From Asaia bogorensis (GTDB lineage: Bacteria > Pseudomonadota > Alphaproteobacteria > Acetobacterales > Acetobacteraceae): DNA of 7,392 bases. The stretch covers positions 1 through 7,392 of the forward strand of contig CAMCHA010000115.1 of assembly GCA_945874515.1 (NCBI GenBank). The letters are read 5' to 3'. This document shows positions 1-5,886 of this stretch, piece by piece. Numbering within the stretch: position 1 is the first letter of the stretch; each line of letters begins with the position of its first letter. The position numbers and the translations under genes were made by a program. The notes beneath the pieces were generated by a model. The model saw only the letters and a program-made list of their open reading frames with translations. It had not been told where the DNA came from and searched no databases.

Positions 1-186
1 CTTGTGAAAGGCGCTGATGGCTCGCTTGAAATCTACATGCAGGCGGAGAGTCCTGGGCCTGATAAGGAATCCAACTGGCTGCCGGCACCAAAAGGCCCCT
101 TCTTTTTCGCGGGACGCTTCTATGGCCCGAAGGCCGAGGCCCTGGATGGCCGTTGGAACCTGCCAGCATTGATTGAGGTGAAATAG
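1..186 (+). CDS. DUF1254/DUF1214 domain protein, C-terminal fragment
   Basis: Only the last 61 residues are inside the window; the reading frame is open to base 1, so the GTG at base 4 is an internal valine codon and not a start. The visible tail contains a SPGPDKESNWLPAP block (about residues 17-30), then GPF and a short end with ALDGRW, which is the characteristic C-terminus of DUF1214 domains, usually found with an N-terminal DUF1254 domain in exported proteins of a few hundred residues. The biochemical role of this family is not established, and nothing here adds to it. The gene ends at TAG (184-186) and converges on the membrane-protein gene to its right. Family assignment is from recognition of the conserved tail; signal peptide and N-terminal domain cannot be seen. 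Confidence 0.8.
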   Translation, partial: LVKGADGSLEIYMQAESPGPDKESNWLPAPKGPFFFAGRFYGPKAEALDGRWNLPALIEVK

Positions 187-233
187 CGCCTTGGCGGCGG
201 GAGCAATATCGTCGGCGTGAGCGATCTTTCTTG

Positions 234-257
234 TGCTTCAAAATATCTTGTGAAGCA
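234..257 (+). terminator. Weak hairpin after the DUF1214 gene
   Basis: TGCTTCA (234-240) and TGAAGCA (251-257) are perfect 7-base inverted arms around a 10-base AT-rich loop. A short T-run (ATTTT, 262-266) follows a few bases downstream on the plus strand. This could terminate the DUF1214 transcript, but the stem is short and the T-run is displaced, so it is only a candidate. Confidence 0.3.
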
Positions 258-303
258 GAGCATTTTCAAGTCAGGTGGAGGCATTTGGCGCGGACATGCT
301 CTG
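256..303. repeat. 8-base inverted repeat in convergent intergenic region
   Basis: CAGAGCAT (256-263) and ATGCTCTG (296-303) are perfect inverted copies separated by 32 bases. The left arm shares two bases with the hairpin at 234-257, so the two structures cannot both form fully. The site lies between two converging genes and could be part of a terminator region or chance; no T-run follows the minus-strand reading. Confidence 0.3.
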
Positions 304-312
304 TAGATTAGG

Positions 313-768
313 CTAGTTGGCCTTCCCGGATGCCTTGAAGCGGCGTGCAATTGGCGCAATCACACACAAAAAAATTGGCAGACAAAGCACCAAGCCCGGC
401 CCGAACGGTGCTGTGATGGCGCAAAAAACGCATGACCAAATGATGATCCGGTTGTGGGCGCGCGCGCTGGTTTGAATATTGAGCAGCCCCCAGAGAAAGA
501 GCGAGGGCGCGATGAAAAAGACCAAGAAATATCTGGCGAAGGCTAAGCTTTCTGGAAAGTTGTTCAGCAATGACCTAAGCGCTAGAAAAAACAAGTCCAC
601 TGGCAAGCTTAAAGGTGAGACCACCAGATAAAACCCAATGAGCCCGTAAAGCATGGCAAAACTAGGCAGCAAAGGCAGCATACCCAGCGCGCCAAAGACA
701 AGTGCCATTGCCGCGCGCCGTCTATGACTGTTAGGAGCCGGAGGAAAGCTTTCTTGCGTGATGCTCAC
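313..768 (-). CDS. Small integral membrane protein, unknown function
   Basis: I do not recognise a family. The 151-residue product starts with a polar segment (1-19, ending SHRRR), followed by long hydrophobic stretches at about 20-53, 79-97 and 107-141, so three to five membrane helices are likely. It ends in a basic tail (ARRFKASGK), which by the positive-inside rule would sit in the cytoplasm, as would the RRR near the N-terminus. The start is GTG at 768-766; the upstream aldo/keto reductase stop TGA (767-765) overlaps it in a GTGA arrangement, which argues for translational coupling, and no strong ribosome site is visible. A later ATG (residue 21) is possible but would cut into the first helix. 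Base composition is lower than in neighbours: lines 361-480 plus 541-660 contain 117 G+C of 240 (about 49%). This may indicate recent transfer or weak codon selection. Confidence 0.72.
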   Translation of the reverse strand: MSITQESFPPAPNSHRRRAAMALVFGALGMLPLLPSFAMLYGLIGFYLVVSPLSLPVDLFFLALRSLLNNFPESLAFARYFLVFFIAPSLFLWGLLNIQTSARAHNRIIIWSCVFCAITAPFGPGLVLCLPIFLCVIAPIARRFKASGKAN

Positions 769-1712
769 GCGCTCGCCGCATCCAATTCCGCAACCGCAGC
801 GGCATCCAGTTTAAGTGCCGCTGCCTTGGCAAGGTCTGCCAATTGCGCCGAGGTTGTGGCACTGGCAATCGGCGCCGCCAGACCCGTGCGACCCTTGAAC
901 CAAGCAAGTGCCACCTGCGCCGGCGTGGCACCCATACGCGCCGCTACCTTGTCCAAAGCCGCCAGCACCTTCAGCCCCTTATCATTGAGGTATTTCCCGG
1001 CGCCACGCGTACCACGCAGGCTTTTGCCCAGGTCAGCCTCGGCCCGGTATTTGCCGGACAGAAAGCCGGAAGCGAGCGAGTAGTAGGGAATGACGCCAAC
1101 GCCTTCGGCGGCGCAAAGCGGCAGCATATCCGCTTCAATCCCACGCTCCAGCAGATTGTAATGCGGCTGCATGGTCTGATAGCGCGGCAGGCCATGCTTC
1201 GTGCTGGCATCAAGCGCTTCCTTGAAGCGCGCGGCAGAGAAATTCGAAGCGCCAATGGCGCGCACCTTGCCCGCCTTGATCATCTTATCGAAGGCAGCCA
1301 GGGTTTCTTCCTGCGGCACGCTCTCATCATCGCGGTGCGACTGATAAAGATCGATCACATCCGTACCAAGGCGCCTGAGCGATGCTTCAATGGCGCTGGC
1401 CAGGTATGAAGCCGAAAGCCCCTTGCCGATGCCCGGCATTTCCATGCCCGCCTTGGAGAGAATCAGCACATCATGCCGGCGCCCGCGCGCCTTCAGCCAT
1501 TCGCCCATGATGGTCTCGGACTCGCCGCCCTTATTGCCCGGCACCCAATAGGCATAGACATCCGCGGTATCGAGCGCATTGAGGCCAAGCTCCACCAGCT
1601 CATCCAAAATCCGGAAGGATTGCGCCTTGTCCAAGGTCCAGCCAAAGACGTTGCAGCCGAAAACAACGGGCGGGACGAAAATGCCGGAACGGCCCAATTC
1701 GATTTTTTGCAT
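765..1712 (-). CDS. Aldo/keto reductase
   Basis: This 315-residue protein is a cytoplasmic NAD(P)H-dependent oxidoreductase of the aldo/keto reductase superfamily, a TIM-barrel fold that reduces aldehydes or ketones to alcohols. The catalytic tetrad is visible: D48 (LDTAD), Y53, K87 (ILSKAG) and H126 (LYQSHRDD). GESETIMGEWLK (63-74) and IGASNFSA are further family hallmarks. It most resembles the bacterial group that acts on sugar-like or small aldehydes, but the substrate is not evident. The start is ATG at 1712, because AGGAG (1724-1720) lies 7 bases upstream; extending the open frame to 1826 would add 38 residues with no family match, running through the divergent control region. The stop overlaps the following membrane-protein start by GTGA, so the two are probably one operon. 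It is transcribed away from the CitE-like gene. Confidence 0.93.
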   Translation of the reverse strand: MQKIELGRSGIFVPPVVFGCNVFGWTLDKAQSFRILDELVELGLNALDTADVYAYWVPGNKGGESETIMGEWLKARGRRHDVLILSKAGMEMPGIGKGLSASYLASAIEASLRRLGTDVIDLYQSHRDDESVPQEETLAAFDKMIKAGKVRAIGASNFSAARFKEALDASTKHGLPRYQTMQPHYNLLERGIEADMLPLCAAEGVGVIPYYSLASGFLSGKYRAEADLGKSLRGTRGAGKYLNDKGLKVLAALDKVAARMGATPAQVALAWFKGRTGLAAPIASATTSAQLADLAKAAALKLDAAAVAELDAASA

Positions 1713-1719
1713 GAGGTTT

Positions 1720-1724
1720 CTCCT
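1720..1724 (-). promoter_or_regulatory. Ribosome binding site of the aldo/keto reductase
   Basis: AGGAG on the minus strand, 7 bases before ATG at 1712. It decides the start against the longer open frame reaching 1826. Confidence 0.8.
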
Positions 1725-1779
1725 GTGTTGAGGCCAGCTTGCAGGCTTTGTGACGGGCGGAAAAGGGGGGGGAGGCGCG

Positions 1780-1808
1780 AAGACAGGCAACGCAGTGCAG
1801 TGCATAAT
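1780..1808 (+). promoter_or_regulatory. Candidate promoter for the CitE-like gene
   Basis: AAGACA (1780-1785, four of six bases matching TTGACA) and CATAAT (1803-1808, five of six matching TATAAT) are separated by 17 bases, the preferred spacing for a housekeeping sigma factor. The predicted transcript start, near 1815, would be about 54 bases upstream of the CitE-like ATG. This is read by eye; the -35 match is modest. Confidence 0.4.
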
Positions 1809-1818
1809 GCGCGCCTCA

Positions 1819-1852
1819 CAGATCACGGCATGATCTGGCAGGATAGATCACG
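1819..1852 (+). promoter_or_regulatory. Candidate operator: inverted plus direct repeat
   Basis: CAGATCA (1819-1825) and TGATCTG (1831-1837) form a perfect 7-base inverted repeat with a 5-base spacer. AGATCACG occurs twice in direct orientation (1820-1827 and 1845-1852), 25 bases apart. The block lies just downstream of the candidate promoter and just before the ribosome site of the CitE-like gene, a usual position for a repressor site. No regulator gene is in the window, so the binding protein is unknown. Confidence 0.35.
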
Positions 1853-1853
1853 C

Positions 1854-1859
1854 AAAGGA
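1854..1859 (+). promoter_or_regulatory. Ribosome binding site of the CitE-like gene
   Basis: AAAGGA lies 9 bases before ATG at 1869. An out-of-frame ATG at 1864 begins a two-codon frame (ATG AAA TGA) whose stop overlaps the true start; its spacing of 4 bases is less favourable. Confidence 0.65.
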
Positions 1860-1868
1860 CAGCATGAA

Positions 1869-2768
1869 ATGAACGCACCCGGTCCCAATCGCAGTTTTCT
1901 TTTTGCCCCGGGTGACCATCCGCGCCGGGCAGAAAAAGTACTTCAGGTAGGCGCCGATGCCGCCATTCTGGATTTGGAAGATGCGGTTGCCATTACCGCC
2001 AAGCCGGCAGCGCGCGGCGCGGTGCGGGCGGCCTTGGAAAGGCCGCGCCAATGCCGCGCCTATGTGCGCGTCAATGCCTTTGATACGCCATTCTGCTTTG
2101 GCGACCTGCATGCCGTAATCAGCGGCACACTGGATGGCATTGTCCTGCCCAAGCTGGAAGATGCCGGGCAATTGCTCTCAGTGGATTGGATGATCGGCAA
2201 TCTGGAAGCCGAACGCGGCCTGCCGGCTGGCGCTATTGACCTGATGCCTATTGTTGAAACCGCGCGTGGCTTGGTGGCACTCCGCGATCTGGCGCGCGCG
2301 GCGGCGGCTTTGCCTTCCGGGCGCGTCAGGCGGCTGGCCTTTGGTGCGGGGGATTACACCACCGATCTTGGCATTACCTGGACCTTACATGAGGATGAAT
2401 TGACGCCGGCGCGAAGCGAATGCGTGCTTGCCTCCCGCGCGGCGGGGCTTGAGCCACCCATTGATACGGTGTTTATCGAATTGCGTGAATCCGCCGCGTT
2501 CGAGGCATCTTGTGCGCGCGGTGCGGTGCTGGGTTTTCAGGGCAGGCTATGTATCCACCCGGATCAAATCGCGCCTGCCAATGCTGCCTATGCTCCGCCT
2601 GATGCGGAAATCACCCGCGCGCGGCGCATTGTTGAAGCCTTCGCGGAAGCGGAAGCGGGCGGGCTTGCCTCCATCCAGGTGGACGGGCGCTTCGTGGATT
2701 ACCCGATTGTGCAAAAGGCAGAACGCATTCTGGCGATTGCGGCAAAGATCGGGGCCAAAAACGGTTGA
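1869..2768 (+). CDS. HpcH/HpaI aldolase / CitE-family CoA-ester lyase
   Basis: The 299-residue product belongs to the HpcH/HpaI aldolase and citrate-lyase-beta (CitE) family, Mg-dependent TIM-barrel enzymes that cleave or form C-C bonds of CoA esters such as malyl-, citramalyl- or citryl-CoA. Visible hallmarks are RSFLFAPGD (8-16), LDLEDAV (34-40), the substrate arginine R67 in YVRVNA, the metal ligands E130 (PIVETARG) and D162 (FGAGDYTTDLG), GRLCIHPDQI (225-234), and the C-terminal VDGRFVDYPIVQKAERIL pattern around 271-288. Length is normal for stand-alone CitE-like proteins. No CitD or CitF is beside it, so it is not part of a classical citrate lyase; a malyl- or citramalyl-CoA lyase type activity is more likely, though unproven. 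The start is ATG 1869, because it has AAAGGA upstream and begins the conserved fold; the longer open frame back to 1473 is antisense to the reductase. Cytoplasmic. Confidence 0.92.
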   Translation: MNAPGPNRSFLFAPGDHPRRAEKVLQVGADAAILDLEDAVAITAKPAARGAVRAALERPRQCRAYVRVNAFDTPFCFGDLHAVISGTLDGIVLPKLEDAGQLLSVDWMIGNLEAERGLPAGAIDLMPIVETARGLVALRDLARAAAALPSGRVRRLAFGAGDYTTDLGITWTLHEDELTPARSECVLASRAAGLEPPIDTVFIELRESAAFEASCARGAVLGFQGRLCIHPDQIAPANAAYAPPDAEITRARRIVEAFAEAEAGGLASIQVDGRFVDYPIVQKAERILAIAAKIGAKNG

Positions 2769-2793
2769 CGCGCCGACAACGCGGCGCGCCAAC
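2757..2793 (-). terminator. Intrinsic terminator of the EF-hand gene
   Basis: GTTG plus CGCGCCG (2764-2767, 2769-2775) pair with CGGCGCG plus CAAC (2782-2788, 2790-2793), giving an 11-pair stem with one mismatch and a 6-base loop. Read on the minus strand the stem is followed after 3 bases by TTTTT (2761-2757), the classic intrinsic terminator form, placed 14 bases after the EF-hand stop. Structure and T-run overlap the last codons and stop of the CitE-like gene; on the plus strand there is no T-run, but the stem may still protect that transcript's end. Confidence 0.65.
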
Positions 2794-2806
2794 TCGTTCA
2801 CAAGAA

Positions 2807-3400
2807 TTAGCGCGGTGCGGGCTGCGCCGGCGTCGGCACCAACGGTTGCGCGCGCGGGCCATCGGCGCGGCGGCCACGGCGCTGCAGCTCGGCACGTGTC
2901 AGCGCACCATCGCTATCGGCGTCCATGGAACGGAACATGGCGTCGGCCATGACGCGAAGCTCGGGCAGCGAAATCTTGCCGTCGAGGTTCGCATCAATGA
3001 AGCGGAAGCGCGCCGATTGGTGGGTTTCCATGCGTTCGCGCATGCCCTCAGGCGGGCCACGGCCTTCGCCACGGCGGGCGGTGTAGAAAGCGCGGGTTTC
3101 CTCAAGCGTCAGGCCACCATCCTTATTGGCATCAATTTCCGCGAAACGCGCGGCAAGCCAGGCATTGGCTTCTTCACGCGTCACCTTGCCGTCATTATTG
3201 GCGTCAGCGCGGGCAAAAGCCTCGCCAGCGGCAAACCCCATCATGCTATCTCCACGCTGGCCGTGATGCATCTGGTGCATGTGATGGGGGGTCGCGCCCT
3301 GAGGGCCGGGGCCTGGTGCGGGCTGCGCGCCGGCGAACCCCGTCGTGCCAAGGGCGAAAACCGAAGCGAGCATAAGGGTACGTGAAATTTTGGAAGACAT
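2807..3400 (-). CDS. Secreted four-EF-hand calcium-binding protein
   Basis: The 197-residue product has an N-terminal signal peptide (SSKISRT basic start, hydrophobic 9-22, likely cut near AGA-Q, about residue 25/26), so the mature protein is probably periplasmic or extracellular. A His/Met-rich stretch (HHMHQMHH, 39-46) follows. Four canonical 12-residue EF-hand loops come next: DANNDGKVTREE (66-77), DANKDGGLTLEE (90-101), DANLDGKISLPE (136-147) and DADSDGALTRAE (160-171). All keep acidic or Asn ligands at positions 1, 3 and 5, Gly at 6 and Glu at 12, so all four should bind Ca2+. The loops are arranged as two pairs with a Gly/Arg-rich linker (109-124), and the tail is Pro/Ala-rich. The role is probably calcium buffering or sensing, but unknown. 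ATG 3400 is chosen because it follows AGGAG by 6 bases and begins the signal peptide; the open frame extends to 3466 without support. Confidence 0.88.
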   Translation of the reverse strand: MSSKISRTLMLASVFALGTTGFAGAQPAPGPGPQGATPHHMHQMHHGQRGDSMMGFAAGEAFARADANNDGKVTREEANAWLAARFAEIDANKDGGLTLEETRAFYTARRGEGRGPPEGMRERMETHQSARFRFIDANLDGKISLPELRVMADAMFRSMDADSDGALTRAELQRRGRRADGPRAQPLVPTPAQPAPR

Positions 3401-3406
3401 GGCAAA

Positions 3407-3411
3407 CTCCT
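3407..3411 (-). promoter_or_regulatory. Ribosome binding site of the EF-hand gene
   Basis: AGGAG on the minus strand, 6 bases before ATG at 3400; it settles the start at the signal peptide. Confidence 0.8.
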
Positions 3412-3416
3412 GCAAA

Positions 3417-3453
3417 CGGCAATATGCCGAGAAGGGACTTATGCGCCCCTTCT
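3417..3453 (-). promoter_or_regulatory. Tandem hairpins in the EF-hand gene leader
   Basis: Two inverted repeats abut just upstream of the ribosome site: AGAAGGG/CCCTTCT (3430-3436 and 3447-3453, 10-base loop) and CGGCA/TGCCG (3417-3421 and 3425-3429, 3-base loop). They could be leader structure, or the outer one could be the end of the upstream transcript. No clear promoter hexamers were found beside them, so their role is open. Confidence 0.3.
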
Positions 3454-3500
3454 GTAACAGCCGCATTGCGCCAGCGCAGACCGCGCGTGAAGAAAGGTAA

Positions 3501-3524
3501 CAGGGGTCAGGGAGTGCCCCCCTG
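3501..3524 (-). terminator. Weak hairpin at the end of the M20 gene
   Basis: CAGGGG (3501-3506) pairs with CCCCTG (3519-3524) across the stop codon. On the minus strand it is followed by a T-rich TTACCTTTCTT. The stem is short and the loop is 12 bases, so this is a weak terminator candidate. Confidence 0.25.
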
Positions 3525-4898
3525 CCCCAAATCCCACCACATGCCGGTGAAGGCCAAAATCCCCTCCCGCGCGGGCGCGATCAGGAAATGTTCATCGGGG
3601 CCATGTTGTTTGCAGCCATTATAGGAATGCGGCACCCAGACCAGCGGCACGCCGATATGGTCCACAAAAACATCCCCGGGCAGCCCGCCCGATGAATTCG
3701 GGATGATCTGCACGCGTTTGCCGAGCGTTTTCTGCATGCTTTCCTGCGCCCAACGCACCCAGGGGTGATTGGGCGGCGTGCGGGAAGCCGCCATGCGCAC
3801 CCCGGCATTTTCAATCACGATATCGCCAAAGCCCTGTTCATTCAGATGCCGACGCAGTGAAGCCTCGAAAGTGTTCGGGTCGGTATCTACCGTATAGCGG
3901 ATATGGCAGGTGGCGCGCGCATCAGGTGCCACCGCATTCACCGGCGCATCCGGCTTGCCGGAGAGCATGGCGAGCACAATAAAACTATTCCAGCCATAGA
4001 TTTTCTCAGCCGGCGTCAGGCCGGGCTCGCCCCAATCGGCATCAATCGTGGCAGCACCATCGCCACCGCCCACCGGGCAGCCATCCAGCACGCCACGCAC
4101 TTCCGCCGGCACGCCATTTTGCGGCAGCCAATCGCGCACCAGGATTTTACCGCGTGGATCAATAATGGCGCCAATGGCATGGCTCATGCGAATGGCGGGG
4201 TCTGTGGTCAGCCCGCCCCAATGGCCGGAATGCACGCCCCCTGGGCGCAGCTTCAGCACCAGATCAAATTGGAAAATCCCGCGCGTGCCGGTGGCGATGG
4301 TGGGCACTTCGGGCTCACAACGCGGCCCATCAGAGGCAATCAGCACATCAGCCGCCAGCATGTCGCGATTGGCGGCGACGAATTCACGCAAGCCGCGTGA
4401 GCCGCGTTCTTCCGCCATTTCCAGAACGATCTTCACATTGAAGCCAAGCTTGCCGCCGCGTTCGGCCAGCACCGCTTCAAGCGCTGCGATATTCAGCGCG
4501 TGCTGGCCCTTATTGTCAGCGGAACCGCGGCCATACCAGCGGCCATCTTCTTCGTATAATTCCCAAGGCTTCAGCCCTGGGCGCCATTGATCATCCAGGC
4601 CGCGCACCGTGTCACCATGGCCATAAAGCAGCACGGTTGGCTTTGCCGCATCTTCAATCCGCACCCCCGTCAAAATCGGGCCAAAGCCTTCCAAGGGATT
4701 GGGATGGATGGTGACGGCAAAGCCCAGCCTTTCCAGCCAAGGCCCAATCGCGCCTTCCAGGTAGTGGCGCAAATCAGCCTCATGGCCAGATTCCTGCGCG
4801 GTGGAAGGGATGGCGACAAGATCGGTCAGCAATTTCTTGTAGCTGCCATCATCGAAAAATATTGCGGCGCGGGCAAGTGCGCCTTCACGGGTCTGCAT
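3507..4898 (-). CDS. M20 family metallopeptidase
   Basis: This 463-residue cytoplasmic protein (no signal peptide) belongs to the M20 di-zinc peptidases, which cleave dipeptides, N-acyl amino acids or related amides (ArgE, DapE, carboxypeptidase G2, PepV and carnosinase relatives). The full site is visible: H94 and D96 in GHGD, bridging D128 in SADNKG, general base E163 with ligand E164 in EMAEER, D190 in SDGPR, and H432 in QHGPDEH. The dimerisation-domain signature GGVHSGHWGG is at 220-229. The start is ATG 4898, with GAGG (4908-4905) 6 bases upstream overlapping the TGA of the dehydrogenase; a TTG at 4910 would overlap that stop but lacks its own ribosome site. The 8-base gap makes this the second gene of an operon with the dehydrogenase. 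Annotators often call such genes succinyl-diaminopimelate desuccinylase, but the local context gives no support for lysine synthesis. Confidence 0.92.
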   Translation of the reverse strand: MQTREGALARAAIFFDDGSYKKLLTDLVAIPSTAQESGHEADLRHYLEGAIGPWLERLGFAVTIHPNPLEGFGPILTGVRIEDAAKPTVLLYGHGDTVRGLDDQWRPGLKPWELYEEDGRWYGRGSADNKGQHALNIAALEAVLAERGGKLGFNVKIVLEMAEERGSRGLREFVAANRDMLAADVLIASDGPRCEPEVPTIATGTRGIFQFDLVLKLRPGGVHSGHWGGLTTDPAIRMSHAIGAIIDPRGKILVRDWLPQNGVPAEVRGVLDGCPVGGGDGAATIDADWGEPGLTPAEKIYGWNSFIVLAMLSGKPDAPVNAVAPDARATCHIRYTVDTDPNTFEASLRRHLNEQGFGDIVIENAGVRMAASRTPPNHPWVRWAQESMQKTLGKRVQIIPNSSGGLPGDVFVDHIGVPLVWVPHSYNGCKQHGPDEHFLIAPAREGILAFTGMWWDLGQGGTP

Positions 4899-4904
4899 CA
4901 CGCA

Positions 4905-4908
4905 CCTC
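4905..4908 (-). promoter_or_regulatory. Ribosome binding site of the M20 gene
   Basis: GAGG on the minus strand, 6 bases before ATG at 4898, overlapping the stop codon of the upstream dehydrogenase. It favours ATG 4898 over TTG 4910 and GTG 4901. Confidence 0.6.
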
Positions 4909-5875
4909 AAACAATCTGGTTGAACAAGGCGGTTTCACCACGCCATTGCCGGTTCAGGTTTTCCATCATCATATCCAGCACATTGTCTTCGTATTTATGC
5001 GTCTCACCGCCGGTATGGGGCGTGATCAGCACATTGGGCATGGTCCAAAGCGGGCTTGCTTCCGGCAGGGGTTCATCCACCGTCACATCCAGGGCGGCAC
5101 CGGCAATGCGCCCGGCCTGCAAGGCCGCAATCAGCGCCGGTTCATCAACCACACGCCCGCGCGCGACATTCACCAGATGCGCGGTTGGTTTCATGGCTGC
5201 AAGCGCGGCAGCACCAATCAGCCCGCGGGTTTCATCCGTCAGCGGGCAGGCCAGCACAACGAAATCCGCGCGCGGCAGAAGGGCGGGCAGGTTGGTGAAG
5301 GAATGCACCTCATCCGCGCCATTCGCCCCCGCTTGGGCATCACGGCGCACGCCAATCACATGCATATCAAGCGCCTTACAGATGCGGGCAATGCGCCCGC
5401 CAATGCGGCCTGTGCCCACCACAATCACTGTCTTGCCGCCGGCTTCATCCTCGCGCTTCGCGAAATCGCCCATCATGCCGCGCCAGAAGCGCTTGGCCTG
5501 ATTGTCGCGCGCTTCCGGCACACGGCGAAGGATGCCCAGCATCAGCGCAATCGCATGTTCGCTGACCGCATTGGCATTGCAACCCTGCGCACTCGCCAGC
5601 CTGATGCCCGCGGCGCGCAGCACATCGCGGTCATATTGATCCGTGCCGGCGCTGGCGGATTGCACAAAACGCAAGCGGGGCGACAGCTTCGGCAAATCAT
5701 TCCGCCAAAGCCCGGAACAGACCAGCACATCCGCGCCCGCAATCCGCGCATCCAGATCATCCCGGCTGCGCACTTCAAAGAAATCAATGCCAGCGCCGCG
5801 CAGCGCGAAGCGATCGGCAAAGCGATAGGCGACATGGGCGAAGCAAATGGTCATTTTCTCGCGCGGCGGCAGCAT
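4907..5875 (-). CDS. D-2-hydroxyacid dehydrogenase
   Basis: The 322-residue product belongs to the D-isomer-specific 2-hydroxyacid dehydrogenases, cytoplasmic enzymes that interconvert 2-oxo acids (glyoxylate, hydroxypyruvate and others) and D-2-hydroxy acids with NAD(P)H. The Rossmann GxGxxG is GTGRIG (154-159). The catalytic Arg-Glu-His set is R239 (NVARGRVVDE), E268 (DVTVDEPLP) and H287 (ITPHTGG). R177-R178 after the second beta strand suggest NADPH preference, as in glyoxylate/hydroxypyruvate reductases; this is inference. The catalytic substrate-loop region shows SASAGTDQYD (73-82). ATG 5875 is chosen because AGGAG (5886-5882) lies 6 bases upstream; ATG 5854 (MTICF) is a weaker alternative without such a site, and the open frame to 6241 runs antisense into the receptor gene. 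It is the first gene of the operon with the M20 peptidase and divergent from the receptor. Confidence 0.92.
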   Translation of the reverse strand: MLPPREKMTICFAHVAYRFADRFALRGAGIDFFEVRSRDDLDARIAGADVLVCSGLWRNDLPKLSPRLRFVQSASAGTDQYDRDVLRAAGIRLASAQGCNANAVSEHAIALMLGILRRVPEARDNQAKRFWRGMMGDFAKREDEAGGKTVIVVGTGRIGGRIARICKALDMHVIGVRRDAQAGANGADEVHSFTNLPALLPRADFVVLACPLTDETRGLIGAAALAAMKPTAHLVNVARGRVVDEPALIAALQAGRIAGAALDVTVDEPLPEASPLWTMPNVLITPHTGGETHKYEDNVLDMMMENLNRQWRGETALFNQIV

Positions 5876-5881
5876 GGGGTT

Positions 5882-5886
5882 CTCCT
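5882..5886 (-). promoter_or_regulatory. Ribosome binding site of the dehydrogenase
   Basis: AGGAG on the minus strand, 6 bases before ATG at 5875; it decides the start against the downstream ATG at 5854 and the long upstream extension. Confidence 0.75.

Noticed and set aside
724..1409. Two overlapping plus-strand open frames opposite the reductase
   Set aside because: Ala/Arg-rich translations with no ribosome site or domain, antisense to a motif-complete enzyme.
1473..1868. N-terminal extension of the CitE-like gene
   Set aside because: The extra 132 codons are antisense to the reductase and its control region, lack any fold match, and a ribosome site sits before ATG 1869.
2428..2952. 174-codon plus-strand open frame running through the end of the CitE-like gene
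   Set aside because: Out-of-frame Arg/Pro/Ala-rich translation over a conserved gene and its terminator.
2765..3385. 206-codon plus-strand open frame opposite the EF-hand gene
   Set aside because: Shadow of the repeated EF-hand codons; no ribosome site, no domain, and it overlaps the terminator of the real gene.
3454..3506. Search for a promoter of the EF-hand gene
   Set aside because: No pair of -35/-10 hexamers at acceptable spacing could be found by eye on the minus strand, so none is annotated.
3903..4590. Plus-strand open frames opposite the M20 gene
   Set aside because: The His/Ala-rich and Ser/Pro-rich translations come from reverse reading of a conserved peptidase; two such frames overlap each other.
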